DNA of 18,186 bases from Sanchytrium tribonematis (Eukaryota; Sanchytriomycota; Sanchytriomycetes; Sanchytriales; Sanchytriaceae), in NCBI GenBank assembly GCA_018985235.1, contig JADGIG010000118.1, positions 1 to 18,186 on the forward strand. Reading direction: 5' to 3'. The notes under the pieces are model-generated. The model worked only from the letters and a program-made list of their open reading frames with translations. It did not search any database and was not told the DNA's origin. The position numbers and the translations under genes were made by a program. How positions within the stretch are numbered: position 1 is the first letter of the stretch; each line of letters opens with the position of its first letter. Shown one piece after another: positions 8,533 through 16,092 of the stretch.

Positions 8533-9748
8533 TGACTGGCCTGCGAGGTTTGTATCCTGCTTTTGATGGTGGAGAGTCGGGAGCAAAATTACCACCGTAG
8601 TCAATATTTGTAGGGGGATTATATGAAGGATGAAGTCTGTTTTCCAAATCACTAGAGTGATCTGTGGATTCCGAATCACTAGAGTAATATGAAAATTCCG
8701 AATCACTGGGTTTTCCCCATTGTTTTATCTGTTTACGTGTTTTTTTTAATGCCTGCTCCATATCTCCTTGGGGTTTGGAAAATTGATCTTGGCTTCTTTT
8801 TTTACCAACATTTGGGACGTGAATATCTAACGTACCCGTTTGAGCATGAGATTCACCAATTTGGTGAGGTCGTGATGGAAATGCACTTGTTGTAATAATT
8901 GGATGATCTGTCCCAGATTGTTTCACCACTGCAGTTGATAAATCTATAACTTTTCCTTTTGCGCCAATGGCAATAATGGCATCAATTACATGACTTTTAC
9001 CACCATTCCATCTGATTGGTGTATATGCCTTGGTTAAATATTTTAGAGGTAATAATTTTGATGTTTCACTGTGGTGGAATAAATGATTTTGTTGCTGTTG
9101 TTGAATATTAAAATCACCTGCAATAATAACATCCGTTTGTAAACTACCAGCTACTTGTAAAACACGTTTTAAATTCAATTCATTGTAATGATTTCTTTGG
9201 CCATAGGTTGGTTTTTTAAAATGAACACTCATAATAGTTGTAAGTTGGCCATTTAAAATCACAGGACATGCTACGACCCTTCTAAAATTTGGATCTACTG
9301 GATTTAATGGAATTAAATAAGGCTCTGTGGCACTTATTTGTTTACTGGTGACAAGTTGTGAAGGTGGATTTGAATTTGGAATGGAGACTTTATCAGTATT
9401 GACCAATATGCCATTGACAATATTAGAACCACTATTGCCTTGTACGACATAATGCCAATTAGAACCAGTTTTATATTTTAAATAGTCTGAAATGCCATTC
9501 ATGACATTTTCAGCTTGTTGTGGTAATATGTTTACTATTTCTTGTACTGCTAGAATATCTGGTATATCTTGTGCATTAATTCCTTTAAATTTGCTTGCGA
9601 CCTTTATGGGATCATCCAAATTTTGCAGATTCAATGTGCCAATCGTTTGATAATTTGGAGGGTTAGATTGTAAATTTGAAGGAATAGAATCTTGAATCAC
9701 GTTCAAGTTTCTTGAACTTTGAGCATATAACAACCAAAATAGAATCAT
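8528..9748 (-). CDS. Secreted DNase I-fold (EEP) protein 1 with basic, Ser/Asp-rich tail
   Basis: 406 residues. The endonuclease/exonuclease/phosphatase fold cleaves phosphodiester or phosphoester bonds with Mg2+. A very short signal peptide (MILFWLLYAQ) starts at ATG 9746-9748. Motifs in order: N40 in GTLNLQN, E70 in AVQE, H176 in SVHFK, D212/N214 in AGDFNI, D256 in VIDAI, D281/H282 in GTDHP, so all core catalytic positions appear kept. Residues about 300-406 form a disordered-looking tail with GKKRS and KKTRKQIK clusters resembling nuclear localisation signals, then three S-D-S/S-S-D repeats. It belongs to a tandem family of four genes plus a pseudogene here. Substrate (DNA, RNA or phospholipid) cannot be told from sequence; DNA is likeliest by fold resemblance. 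Confidence 0.85.
   Translation of the reverse strand: MILFWLLYAQSSRNLNVIQDSIPSNLQSNPPNYQTIGTLNLQNLDDPIKVASKFKGINAQDIPDILAVQEIVNILPQQAENVMNGISDYLKYKTGSNWHYVVQGNSGSNIVNGILVNTDKVSIPNSNPPSQLVTSKQISATEPYLIPLNPVDPNFRRVVACPVILNGQLTTIMSVHFKKPTYGQRNHYNELNLKRVLQVAGSLQTDVIIAGDFNIQQQQQNHLFHHSETSKLLPLKYLTKAYTPIRWNGGKSHVIDAIIAIGAKGKVIDLSTAVVKQSGTDHPIITTSAFPSRPHQIGESHAQTGTLDIHVPNVGKKRSQDQFSKPQGDMEQALKKTRKQIKQWGKPSDSEFSYYSSDSESTDHSSDLENRLHPSYNPPTNIDYGGNFAPDSPPSKAGYKPRRPVK
8645..8712 (-). repeat. Short tandem repeat in the tail of EEP protein 1
   Basis: The unit GATTCCGAATCACTAGAGT, or close variants, occurs three times at 24-30 base spacing on the plus strand. It encodes the repeated Ser-Asp-Ser/Ser-Ser-Asp segment of the tail. 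Length variation between strains would be expected. Confidence 0.6.
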
Positions 9749-10009
9749 GGATCACTTGGGAAAGATGTCTTTTTTAATTTTAAAAGTTCCACTCACAGAG
9801 TCTGAAATATCTGAAATGGTAAATTGATTGGACGACACAATTGAAGCGAGAATGTCAATTTAAAAGAAATAGTTTGATTTATTTGATATATCTTGGTTTT
9901 TGAAATCTTGTCGATATTCAGAATTCAAAGAATTATATTCGAGAATAAAATTATCTTATTTAGAACAAGAATTAGAATATCACACCTCTTATGTTATCAC
10001 TTGAATCAC
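9749..10009. other. Noncoding stretch between EEP gene 1 and the EEP pseudogene
   Basis: Apart from the upstream block at 9793-9818, nothing coding or structured was seen. The sequence is AT-rich with no long open frame. Confidence 0.5.
9793..9818 (-). promoter_or_regulatory. Conserved upstream block, EEP gene 1
   Basis: TCACAGAG followed by TCTGAAATATCTGAAATG (plus-strand reading). It lies 45 nt upstream of the EEP 1 ATG. The same 26-mer with one mismatch is 46 nt upstream of EEP 2. It could be a promoter element or simply conserved duplicated flank. Confidence 0.55.
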
Positions 10010-10380
10010 CAATTGGCTGGGCTTTGACTTGTTGCGCTAGGTCCCTCATGCCATTCACCAACAATTGGAATTTTATGCTTGTTCACTAATATGCCATAAA
10101 CGTGTATAGATTTAGTGCCATCTTCTACAAAATAGACCCATTTCTGTCGAGTCCAACAAGTAAAAAGTCTATATATCCATCCATCAAAGTTTTAATATTT
10201 GGTCCATTGATAATCTCCTGAATTGACAATATTTCAAGGCAACTCCTCAGCTTTCATGTTCAAAAACTTGTGATTAAGTTCATTTACAAATTGAAAGTTC
10301 TAATATTCACTAATAATAGAATCTTGCTTCTCAAGAGGTGCTAATTTTGCTGCATACAGCACAAAAATCAATAGAATTGC
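10010..10380 (-). pseudogene. Truncated, multiply broken EEP gene copy
   Basis: On the minus strand, fragments in different frames match the neighbouring EEP proteins in order. They are a signal peptide-like 'ILLIFVLYAAKLAPLE' with the start codon replaced by GCA, a 'RTFNL' remnant of the first motif, 'ILSIQEIINGPNIKTLMDG', 'WVYFVEDG' and 'GILVNKHKIP'. At least four stop codons and frame changes intervene. Homology fades at about 10010, before the His, GDxN and DHP motifs, so the catalytic half is missing. Confidence 0.8.
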
Positions 10381-10429
10381 AAATGTCTGAGCTGTCAAAT
10401 TTTGAATCAAGAAAAATAAATAAAATTAA

Positions 10430-10435
10430 TTTATT
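10430..10435 (-). terminator. Poly(A) signal, EEP gene 2
   Basis: TTTATT on plus, AATAAA on minus, 3 nt after the TGA stop at 10439-10441. Confidence 0.65.
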
Positions 10436-10438
10436 ATA

Positions 10439-11494
10439 TCATGTCGCTCTAGTCAAATAAGAAGTCCTTGGCTGCTTGACTTGATACTTTTTAGATGGTT
10501 GATAATAATGAGTGAGACTTTCTGGCTTTCTCTTCGATCCAGTGACTTTATTGTTTTCGTTATATGCTTCATTCCCTGGGTCCATAAAGACTCGATTCCA
10601 TTGACTCCTTGAATACCATGGATTCCCTGGGTTCACTTGAATAGTAGCACGAGGTATATATGCTGTTGCAGTCAGTAATGGATGATCGCCACCAGATTGT
10701 TTCAAATTAGCAGATGTAACTTCCATCATATACCAATGTGCTCCAATTGTAATAATTGCATCAATTGTGGCCATTCTATCTTTCCAATAAGTAGGTGTAT
10801 CTGATTTTTTAAATTGCTTATGTTGCAATAAATGGTTTGTTTCACGATTTTGTAACAAAAGATCAAGACGCTGTGGAAGAATATTCAAATCACCAGCTAG
10901 TATTACATTTGAATGCAAGTGACCAATGACTTGAAGAACCATTTTTAAATTCAATTCGTTTGTAGTATCGCCATTTAGGGATCTTTTGAAATGCGCACTT
11001 AAAAATGTAATTTGGTGATTATCTAATAAAAGTGGATACGCAATCACACTTCTTACAGTCGGATTATTGAAACTAAGTGGTATTAAATATGGTTCTGTTA
11101 AACTTGGAACTTGACTAGTCACCATTTTGGATTCTCTTATAGAAACTGGCACTCGTTTTGTATTTATCAAGATTCCACTCACAATCTGTGGCAATGGATT
11201 TCCTTCTACAACATAAATCCATTTATCTTGAGTTTGTTCATTTAAATAGTCAACGAGGCCATTCATGACATTTTGAACTTGTAGAGGAGATTCATTTATA
11301 ATTTCTTGAATTGCCAATAATCTGGGTAAATCTATTGATTGAATGCCATTGAATCTATTAGAAATATCGGATGGATATTTCAGATTGTGTAGATTAAGGG
11401 TACCTACTTGGACAAATCCACTTTCTATTTCATCACTCTCTCCTTGTAATTCTGGTAGATTTTGTGATGCGTGAAGTAGCCAAAGTAGTATCAT
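10439..11494 (-). CDS. Secreted DNase I-fold (EEP) protein 2 with basic tail
   Basis: 351 residues from ATG 11492-11494, which begins the signal peptide MILLWLLHAS. An in-frame ATG at 11539 adds 15 charged residues ahead of it, but that segment aligns with noncoding upstream sequence of EEP 1, so the inner ATG is preferred. Motifs: GTLNLHN (N34), AIQEI (E64), SAHFK, AGDLNI, TIDAI, GGDHP, all in family order. The tail after about residue 285 is hydrophilic with GSKRKPES and PSKKYQVKQPR, resembling a nuclear localisation signal. It is closest in the window to EEP 1 (shared GILVNT, TEPYLIPL and ELNLK-VLQV segments). Tandem duplication with EEP 1 and the intervening pseudogene is evident. Confidence 0.84.
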   Translation of the reverse strand: MILLWLLHASQNLPELQGESDEIESGFVQVGTLNLHNLKYPSDISNRFNGIQSIDLPRLLAIQEIINESPLQVQNVMNGLVDYLNEQTQDKWIYVVEGNPLPQIVSGILINTKRVPVSIRESKMVTSQVPSLTEPYLIPLSFNNPTVRSVIAYPLLLDNHQITFLSAHFKRSLNGDTTNELNLKMVLQVIGHLHSNVILAGDLNILPQRLDLLLQNRETNHLLQHKQFKKSDTPTYWKDRMATIDAIITIGAHWYMMEVTSANLKQSGGDHPLLTATAYIPRATIQVNPGNPWYSRSQWNRVFMDPGNEAYNENNKVTGSKRKPESLTHYYQPSKKYQVKQPRTSYLTRAT

Positions 11495-11539
11495 TAGACG
11501 ATCTTGCTGGGATTCCTTTTTGAATATCTGGGATTCCAT

Positions 11540-11590
11540 TCACAGAGCCTGAAATATCTGAAATGTCTGAAATGTCTGACATAGCAAATT
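11540..11590 (-). promoter_or_regulatory. Conserved upstream block with CTGAAAT repeats, EEP gene 2
   Basis: TCACAGAG then CCTGAAATATCTGAAATG (11540-11565) matches the EEP 1 block with one mismatch at almost the same distance from the start. Two further TCTGAAATG/TCTGACAT units follow, then GCAAATTGGCT, which also has a counterpart upstream of EEP 1. Confidence 0.55.
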
Positions 11591-11696
11591 GGCTAACCAA
11601 CACTATTCACACTGTTTTGTAGACTTGAGGATGATTTATTTGTGAGACTGGATCTTGGAATTCAAACAAAGCAAAGAAATTGTAAAAATTTTGAAA

Positions 11697-11702
11697 TTTA
11701 TT
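11697..11702 (-). terminator. Poly(A) signal, EEP gene 3
   Basis: AATAAA on the minus strand, 4 nt after the TAA stop at 11707-11709. Confidence 0.65.
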
Positions 11703-11706
11703 TATA

Positions 11707-12648
11707 TTATCCCGGTGCCAACGTAACTCTAGGCACTCCAGCTTTATTTCCAGTTGAATAGTTTGGTCTATTTGCAGTTGTTGTACTGGCTGTGGGAGAT
11801 CCTATGAAAGTAGTAAGAAATGGATGATCAGATCCACTTAAATGTATTTGGGCCTCAGATGTGTCCAAAAAGTACTTCAAACCATCACTGGTTGCACCTA
11901 ATGTAAGAATTCTGTCTATAACATTCGCCTTTTCATTTCCTCTAAAATATGTTTCAGGGCTTTGTGCCTCTCTGATATGTCCTTTTGATATTTTCATTTT
12001 TGCCATCAATTCTTTGAAAAGAACAGGATGTATGTTTGTATCACCTGCCAAAATAACATGACGATTTAATTTTTCAGCTTGTTCCAAAGTATCTTTAAAA
12101 TTTTGAATATTTAATATATTTTTTGGATCTCTTTTAAAATGAAAACTGGCAATTAAGTATTGATGACCATTCAATTCAATCGGTAATGCGACTACACTTC
12201 TGACTGTTGGATTGGTGCGACTTAGTGGCATTAAAAAGGGAAGACGTGGATCAAACAAAGATGGCTGTTTTCTTGTTATAAATGTTGATTTTAATTTGAA
12301 AGATGGGATCTTTTTTCTGTTAACTAATACGCCATTGACGACGGGTGGACTCTGTTTTCCATTTGATCCCTCGAAAAAATAAACCCAATCGCCATCTGTC
12401 CTAAAATTAAGATATTTTGTAAGAGAATCTGCTACGCTTTTAGATTGTGGTCCAGTCACAAATTCTTGCACTGCAATCACATGAGAATTCAAATCTTTTA
12501 CTTCCCCCAAACGGCTAGAAATTGCTCCTGTATTTGCCAAGTTTTGTAAATTGAGCGTACCAACGGATAATGCTCCTGATAACAAGGTTTTAGCAAGAGG
12601 AACCACATTCAAAGCATGTATTAAGAATATCAAGATCATTTGCGACAT
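11707..12648 (-). CDS. Secreted DNase I-fold (EEP) protein 3, short tail
   Basis: 313 residues from ATG 12646-12648, or three codons later; both precede a hydrophobic segment (MILIFLIHALNVVPLAKTLL) read as a signal peptide. The frame is open 37 codons further upstream to an ATG at 12759, but that part translates the CTGAAAT repeat block and is probably noncoding. Motifs: GTLNLQN, AVQEF, ASFHFK, AGDTNI, VIDRI, GSDHP. The IDRI and SDHP forms are closest to classical DNase I-type motifs. The tail is only about 25 residues, without a basic cluster, unlike EEP 1 and 2. It shares 'DPRLPFLMPLSRTNPTVRSV' with the corresponding region of EEP 2. Confidence 0.84.
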   Translation of the reverse strand: MSQMILIFLIHALNVVPLAKTLLSGALSVGTLNLQNLANTGAISSRLGEVKDLNSHVIAVQEFVTGPQSKSVADSLTKYLNFRTDGDWVYFFEGSNGKQSPPVVNGVLVNRKKIPSFKLKSTFITRKQPSLFDPRLPFLMPLSRTNPTVRSVVALPIELNGHQYLIASFHFKRDPKNILNIQNFKDTLEQAEKLNRHVILAGDTNIHPVLFKELMAKMKISKGHIREAQSPETYFRGNEKANVIDRILTLGATSDGLKYFLDTSEAQIHLSGSDHPFLTTFIGSPTASTTTANRPNYSTGNKAGVPRVTLAPG

Positions 12649-12680
12649 TGCATTGAATTTCTTTTCAATCCCAAATTTGT

Positions 12681-12716
12681 CTGAAATGGCTGAGATTGCC
12701 TGAAATTGTCTGAATT
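12681..12716 (-). promoter_or_regulatory. CTGAAAT-type repeat block upstream of EEP gene 3
   Basis: Four irregular units (CTGAAATGG, CTGAGATTG, CTGAAATTG, CTGAATTG) on the plus strand, about 33 nt upstream of the chosen ATG. Same motif as upstream of EEP 1 and 2 but more diverged. Confidence 0.45.
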
Positions 12717-12778
12717 GAAAAGTGATTTTAAAACACCTTGAAATAATTTTAAAGAGCAACCAGATATATTATAATAAT

Positions 12779-12784
12779 TTTATT
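12779..12784 (-). terminator. Poly(A) signal overlapping the 7-TM gene stop
   Basis: Minus strand reads TGAATAAA: the A of TGA is the first A of AATAAA. Confidence 0.7.
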
Positions 12785-13542
12785 CACAAATATCCACTCT
12801 TAATGGGACTTTCGAAATTAATTGATTCTAAACTTTTCTGATAAATCTCATGCGTGTCCTTCAATCCAGCATAAAAACTAATAGCAGCATGTAATCTTAA
12901 GAAGAATGGAATCGCATAAAATAAATTACTAAAATCTGTCAATTGAAAAAATGATAAAAATGACATGACACAATCTACACAAATTAATGCACAAAATATC
13001 ATTGGTACCAATGCCATATGAATCAAAATATCACCAATCATCAGTTTCTTTATATTTTTCATCAATAAAGTGAATAAAAATGACTCTAAAATCAAATAAT
13101 ATAAAAATTCAATCCCCGTGTAAATATTGTAATAAAATCCATTTAATCCATCATCTACCCCATAAACTTGTAATATATATACAATCACATCACCCAATAG
13201 TACTAAACACGTCAAAATTGCCATAATTTTCATGACAAGTGATATTTTGTGTCCCATATAAAATTGATCTAGTCGTTTAAAATATAACCAGAAACTAATT
13301 AAAACGGCTTGTGGATATAAAGATGCATCTATAAATACAATTGTCGTTGTAATATCTGGATTCCAATAGTTTTCTGTCATGCTTAAACACGAAGAAATCA
13401 TTAAACAAGTCAATGCCCAACTAATTAGTAAAGGGACCTTGTTGATGTTGTTAAATAGTCGATAAATGGTTAATATACCTGTAATATACAATCCAAGACT
13501 CAGACCAAGTATGGTGTAAGAAGTCGATTCATAAAAATCCAT
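12784..13542 (-). CDS. Seven-transmembrane protein, unidentified
   Basis: 252 residues from ATG 13540-13542. Seven hydrophobic segments are visible, at about residues 8-28, 37-56, 66-88, 101-127, 138-162, 170-195 and 204-226, followed by a short hydrophilic tail (about 25 residues) ending in KSGYL. Topology is compatible with a GPCR-like or other 7-TM fold, but I see no DRY, NPxxY or other diagnostic motif, so no function is given. It sits between two EEP genes on the same strand. The TGA stop shares its first base with AATAAA. The gap to EEP 4 is 51 nt. Confidence 0.8.
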   Translation of the reverse strand: MDFYESTSYTILGLSLGLYITGILTIYRLFNNINKVPLLISWALTCLMISSCLSMTENYWNPDITTTIVFIDASLYPQAVLISFWLYFKRLDQFYMGHKISLVMKIMAILTCLVLLGDVIVYILQVYGVDDGLNGFYYNIYTGIEFLYYLILESFLFTLLMKNIKKLMIGDILIHMALVPMIFCALICVDCVMSFLSFFQLTDFSNLFYAIPFFLRLHAAISFYAGLKDTHEIYQKSLESINFESPIKSGYL

Positions 13543-13592
13543 CTTTTAAAACAAGCCACGATCCATATTTTACAAATCACAATGGATCTGAA

Positions 13593-13598
13593 TTTATT
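13593..13598 (-). terminator. Poly(A) signal containing the EEP 4 stop
   Basis: AATAAA on the minus strand includes the TAA stop at 13594-13596. Confidence 0.7.
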
Positions 13599-14721
13599 TT
13601 CCACTCTGAACAGCTCTTCTTGCCATCTCAGCGTTTTTAATCTTTTGCGCTAATGTAAGTGGTTTTGGGGATTCACTGGTAAGCGTGTTTGACGAAAGAA
13701 TACCCTCAAACTCCGACGGATTACTGTCGTCCGAAGATTTACCCGGTGCGTTAATATTTGTCCTTCTCTTTTCTTCTGCTGCATTTAAATTTTGAACACT
13801 TTCAACTTCATCTAAGAATGGTGCAATGTTCCTCTGTGGGTCTCTATTGAGTGCTTCTTGAGGCGTCATTTTCCTTGTAGTCACTTCAAAAGATGCCATT
13901 GGATGATCTGTATAGTGTACGGTACTAAAAATGCTATTTCCATCTATGACTTGAGTCATGTCGCCGCTATAGAATATTAAGTGATCTATTACTAATCTTT
14001 CACGGTCTCCTTCATGTTTAGTCCACTGAAAATCACCCAATAAAATATTTAGATATCTATTATTTAACCAAGCATCTTCATTTGACTTCAAAATATCTAA
14101 TAAATCAAATTGATTTAGATTAAAATCGCCAGAAATAATAAAATTCAAATGATTCGGTTGCTGGCTTAAAAAGTTCATCAAATCACTAAAATCCTTCATC
14201 GCCTTGTTTTTGTGAAAATGAACATTAATATCATAGTATGTCACACCATTTACCATAAAAGGTAGCACGATAGATCTTCTCACATTTAAATTTGAGTCTA
14301 ATTTAATTGATGATGGTTTTTTTGGATCAATTTGACTTGCTTTAACAGGATCATTTTCACGATCAATTTGTTTCTTTTCTACGCCAATAGGATGGACATA
14401 TTTTCGATTAAATAAAATGGCATTCACGTGAAAATTGGGGCTAGTTGTAAATTGTGTAAAGTCGTAAACATAATCCCATTTTTCACCATTTTGATTTAGT
14501 ATAGAAATAAGTGCTTCGATTGTTGCTCTTGGACTTGTGTTGATAATTTCTTGTAAATTAACAACATGAGCTCCTGAATTAAGGATACTAGCTGAGATAG
14601 AATTAATCTTGCTTTCCCACTCTTTTTTTAGTCTTTTGCTACCAGAAGAATTGATATCAAGATTTTGAACATTTAGAGTGCTTATTCGGATTTGTGCGAA
14701 CAATAATAGAATTAGGATCAT
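13594..14721 (-). CDS. Secreted DNase I-fold (EEP) protein 4, divergent member
   Basis: 375 residues from ATG 14719-14721. The signal peptide MILILLLFAQ leads almost directly into the first motif STLNVQN. Other motifs: NLQEI, NVHFHK, SGDFNL, VIDHL, YTDHP, keeping the expected Asn, Glu, His, Asp/Asn, Asp and Asp-His positions. It differs from EEP 1-3 through much of the middle and lacks the 'TEP/DPR-LIPL' segment, so it is the most distant copy. The tail (about 290-375) is Ser/Asn/Glu-rich with one basic patch (EKRRTN). It is first in the minus-strand block. Upstream sequence has weak similarity to that of EEP 2 (AATGGAA-CCCA, GGGAATCCC). Confidence 0.82.
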   Translation of the reverse strand: MILILLLFAQIRISTLNVQNLDINSSGSKRLKKEWESKINSISASILNSGAHVVNLQEIINTSPRATIEALISILNQNGEKWDYVYDFTQFTTSPNFHVNAILFNRKYVHPIGVEKKQIDRENDPVKASQIDPKKPSSIKLDSNLNVRRSIVLPFMVNGVTYYDINVHFHKNKAMKDFSDLMNFLSQQPNHLNFIISGDFNLNQFDLLDILKSNEDAWLNNRYLNILLGDFQWTKHEGDRERLVIDHLIFYSGDMTQVIDGNSIFSTVHYTDHPMASFEVTTRKMTPQEALNRDPQRNIAPFLDEVESVQNLNAAEEKRRTNINAPGKSSDDSNPSEFEGILSSNTLTSESPKPLTLAQKIKNAEMARRAVQSGK

Positions 14722-14882
14722 CTAGTATCGAAAAGGGGATTCCCGTTTTAAATGGGTTCCATTTCACGACACAGTGTCTGTTAATCTCTTTTCAGATTCT
14801 GTGATTTGCAAAGAAAGTCTTGGATTTCTTCGAATCCTAATTCAAAAGCAATTACATACAATCTATATTTTAATTTATTCAT
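14722..14882. other. Upstream region of EEP gene 4
   Basis: No open frame of note. It holds a CTGAAAAGAG/CAGATTCTG stretch reminiscent of the blocks upstream of the other EEP genes, and TTTATT at 14874-14879 (AATAAA on minus), which belongs to the remnant at 14883. Confidence 0.4.
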
Positions 14883-15026
14883 TTAAAATGGCATACATTC
14901 ATTAATAATCCATGCCCAATACACATTTTTATCATTTAATGAGACATATCCCATTTTAATGTAATAATTGGCATACGCTTGACAAGAAACCAACGATAAT
15001 GCATTTACAATTCCCATAAACAACAT
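14883..15026 (-). pseudogene. Remnant of a 4-TM family gene (last membrane segment)
   Basis: A 47-codon frame from an ATG at 15024-15026, open a few codons further to a TAG. It encodes one hydrophobic segment and a short tail ('MGIVNALSLVSCQAYANYYI'). The preceding 'AFYDVEMLFMG' resembles 'LFYDDLLYRLLMG' before the fourth membrane segment of the 4-TM protein at 15257-15880. It ends in TAA with AATAAA 3 nt later. Most likely the 3' remnant of a duplicated gene; a short real gene cannot be excluded. Confidence 0.5.
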
Positions 15027-15256
15027 CTCCACGTCATAGAATGCATACTATTTAAATGAATCCTTGTGATTGCAGCGTTAAATTGACTGGTTCAAATTTG
15101 GACAATCCGCTTGACATTGGTGATTGATTGGTTCCATTTTTAATGAATGAATCCTGGGTTCATTTGCAATCCCTATGACATAGCAATTTCATTTATTTAT
15201 AAATTGAATTGAGACGTGATGTCTTGTAACGTCATTCATGTGAAACATTGAGAGAA
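15027..15256. promoter_or_regulatory. Upstream region of the 4-TM gene on plus
   Basis: Contains ATTTATTTATAAATT at about 15190-15204, a TATA-like stretch some 55 nt before the ATG at 15257. Near 15208-15235 is an imperfect inverted pair GACGTGATG / GTAACGTCATTC. Otherwise featureless. Confidence 0.35.
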
Positions 15257-15880
15257 ATGAAAGTGATTTTGATGCTGGGTTATTTCATTATTGGCTGTAT
15301 TTCAATCACATATGCATGCACTATATTATCCATGTATTTCAAATCACCCACTACATATCCAATAAATATCAAATTGGGATTTTTGAGCTTATTTAGTGGA
15401 ATATTCCATTTATCAACCAGTTTGACGGGATATCTCTATTATAAACACAAATTAGAGTATCTACGGACTATATCTGTGTATTCTACATTCACGGCATTGT
15501 GTATTGGGATCATTGGATTATTTTATGATGATTTGTTATATAGATTATTAATGGGATGTCAATTACTCATTTCTATAGCAATTGGGATGTATTTTATCAT
15601 TCATAAAACCAATTCTCTGGTCAATGGGAGTATCGTGACTGACAATATGCAAGAATCTCATTTAGATGCAAATAAACAGCCATTAAGTGCAAAATCTATG
15701 AAAATTGATACGAAATTGAATAATGTGATGAATGATATTGCTGATTTTATTAAAGTAGAACAGATATTTGAGAAATCACCTGTCAAATCTCCATTAAAAT
15801 CACCTTCTAGTGCGACAAATACGAATAAAGGAGAATTAAGAAGATCTATGAGGATTAAAAATCAATCGTTTACTCAATAA
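15257..15880 (+). CDS. Four-transmembrane protein with Ser-Pro-Lys-rich tail
   Basis: 207 residues from ATG 15257; the frame extends 3 codons upstream only through a TTG. Four hydrophobic segments at about 3-25, 38-60, 70-90 and 94-114, then a roughly 90-residue hydrophilic tail containing KSPVKSPLKSP and SMRIK. Tail Ser-Pro sites suggest phosphorylation in the cytosol (inference). Family not recognised, but it shares size, topology, a 'TG-GYLY' segment at the end of the second membrane helix and a Ser/Pro tail with the minus-strand gene at 17231-17884. The TAA stop lies within AATAAA. Confidence 0.78.
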   Translation: MKVILMLGYFIIGCISITYACTILSMYFKSPTTYPINIKLGFLSLFSGIFHLSTSLTGYLYYKHKLEYLRTISVYSTFTALCIGIIGLFYDDLLYRLLMGCQLLISIAIGMYFIIHKTNSLVNGSIVTDNMQESHLDANKQPLSAKSMKIDTKLNNVMNDIADFIKVEQIFEKSPVKSPLKSPSSATNTNKGELRRSMRIKNQSFTQ

Positions 15881-15896
15881 ATTGATTTTATTTATT
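15876..15896. terminator. Embedded poly(A) signals of convergent genes
   Basis: AATAAA at 15876-15881 contains the plus-strand stop (15878-15880). TTTATT at 15891-15896 contains a minus-strand TAA (15892-15894) that closes the frame continuing from the small secreted gene. The two ends are 11 nt apart. Confidence 0.65.
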
Positions 15897-16092
15897 CCAA
15901 ATATTGCTTATTCAGTCGTTCACTATTAATTTCAGTTCTGAGATGATTAATTTTGTGTTGAAGTACTTCTTGCACCTCCACTATTTCATTTACAAATTGT
16001 AGAATAGCCATTAATTCATCTTGACTAGTTTGTTCGTTCACTTTTGATATCAAAAATAATAATTGATAGATTAATTGGATACATTGTATTGG
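15892..16092 (-). pseudogene. In-frame continuation of the small secreted gene after TAA
   Basis: Directly after the stop at 16093-16095 the same frame stays open for 66 codons to a TAA that lies inside AATAAA, the usual gene-end arrangement in this window. The sequence is strongly helical and coiled-coil-like ('LMAILQFVNEIVEVQEVLQ', then Lys/Glu-rich). It has no in-frame ATG near its start. A nonsense mutation or stop readthrough would explain it; a separate gene with an unseen first exon is also possible. Confidence 0.5.

Noticed and set aside
8689-8895. Plus-strand open frame with hydrophobic stretch opposite the EEP 1 tail
   Set aside because: Antisense shadow of the EEP 1 coding sequence; hydrophobicity arises from reverse complement of polar codons.
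11495-11539. Upstream ATG at 11539 as start of EEP protein 2
   Set aside because: It would put 15 charged residues in front of the signal peptide, and the segment aligns with noncoding upstream sequence of EEP 1.
12649-12759. Upstream ATG at 12759 as start of EEP protein 3
   Set aside because: The added residues translate the CTGAAAT repeat block and the intergenic flank, and would hide the signal peptide.
15208-15235. Inverted GACGTGATG / GTAACGTCATTC pair as a CRE-like operator
   Set aside because: Imperfect and single-copy; nothing else supports regulatory use.
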